DNA of 5,426 nt from an uncultured Lachnospiraceae bacterium (GTDB lineage: Bacteria > Bacillota > Clostridia > Lachnospirales > Lachnospiraceae). A program made the position numbers and the translations under genes. The DNA is taken from contig CAKRNI010000179.1 of assembly GCA_934370915.1 (NCBI GenBank), positions 1 to 5,426 on the forward strand. The letters are read 5' to 3'. The notes under the pieces were generated by a model, which saw nothing but the letters and a program-made list of their open reading frames with translations, ran no database searches and was not told the origin of the DNA. Below, in pieces: positions 5,106 to 5,426 of the stretch. Position 1 is the first letter of the stretch. The number at the start of each line of letters is the position of its first letter.

Positions 5106-5426
5106 ATGCATTTTTGTCGGTTTTCCAATATTTTCTTACAGGCAGTGCTGCAAATGCGCAGATATGCCGAACGGTTATTTCCGTGGTCCTTAGTCGTTTT
5201 TCTGGTATTCACACTCACTGCCTGCGGAAATGAACGGATTTCTTCTGATTTTCTAAAAGAGACCGGGGAATTTTATTCTTCTGACGCTCTTTCCTCTACC
5301 CAATCCGGTCATTCCAAAGAGGTGCTAAAGCTTCAGGCAGATTTCGAATCCTTCTGCACGGAACTGTTTCGGAAGGAGATGGCATCTTCCAACACTCTGG
5401 ATCTTCACTATACGCTTCTGCACCCG
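5106..5426 (+). CDS. N-terminus of a secreted lipoprotein, probably DUF885 family (3' end outside window)
   Basis: 107 codons are present with no stop before the window edge. Residues 18-36 form a signal peptide: a basic start (RRYAERLF) and a hydrophobic core (PWSLVVFLVFTLT). A lipobox L-T-A-C follows, with the lipidated cysteine at residue 40 (CGNE). The mature protein would be anchored on the outer face of the membrane. After a Ser/Thr-rich linker (about 44-70), the segment LQADFESFCTELFRKEM followed by NTLDLHYTLLHP resembles the opening of DUF885 proteins of Clostridia, which are thought to be zinc-peptidase-like. That assignment rests on recall of the family and covers only the N-terminus. 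The signal sequence is long if translation starts at 5106; a start at residue 17 would give a more ordinary length but lacks a good ribosome binding site. The gene is divergent from the hydrolase operon, and no convincing promoter of its own was identified in 4962-5090. Confidence 0.7.
   Translation, partial: MHFCRFSNIFLQAVLQMRRYAERLFPWSLVVFLVFTLTACGNERISSDFLKETGEFYSSDALSSTQSGHSKEVLKLQADFESFCTELFRKEMASSNTLDLHYTLLHP

Noticed and set aside
5005..5193. A 62-codon plus-strand frame upstream of and overlapping the lipoprotein gene
   Set aside because: Overlaps the lipoprotein start in another frame, has no ribosome binding site close to its ATG, and has an improbable Cys/Ser-rich composition.

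Overview
The window looks like chromosomal DNA from a low-to-mid GC Firmicute, most likely a gut-type Clostridia (Lachnospiraceae-like). This is inferred from the near-consensus AGGAGG ribosome binding sites, the tight same-strand gene packing, the sigma-A-like promoter elements and the protein flavour. No rRNA, tRNA, CRISPR array, insertion sequence or phage gene is visible.

Layout, left to right. (1) Positions 1-113 (+) hold the last 36 codons of a gene that begins outside the window, probably an alpha/beta hydrolase. (2) It converges, 13 bases away, on 127-1380 (-), a 417-residue fusion regulator: a MerR-type helix-turn-helix, a coiled linker, a four-cysteine zinc ribbon and a C-terminal domain resembling a SAM-methyltransferase fold with a degenerate cofactor loop. 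(3) Positions 1381-1478 carry a strong hairpin with T-rich flank (terminator of the upstream operon) and a possible promoter for the regulator. (4) Positions 1479-4899 (-) form a three-gene operon, transcribed right to left: a class I glutamine amidotransferase-like gamma-glutamyl hydrolase (peptidase C26, PuuD-like; 4162-4899), an M20D metallo-amidohydrolase (2869-4098) and a YfcC/DcuC-type membrane transporter (1479-2864). (5) The 206-base divergent intergenic region 4900-5105 holds a promoter for the operon with perfect -35 TTGACA, a 19-base spacer and an A/T-rich upstream block. (6) Positions 5106-5426 (+) are the start of a lipoprotein gene, running off the window, which resembles the N-terminus of Clostridia DUF885 proteins.

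How they may work together (inference): the transporter would import an amidated or gamma-glutamylated small molecule, and the two cytoplasmic hydrolases would cut its gamma-glutamyl and N-acyl bonds. This parallels the AbgT/AbgA/AbgB scheme for p-aminobenzoyl-glutamate but uses an unrelated transporter and an added C26 hydrolase. The fusion regulator next to the operon, together with a MerR-like 19-base promoter spacer in front of it, suggests local control by a ligand bound in the methyltransferase-like domain. The substrate cannot be read from the sequence.
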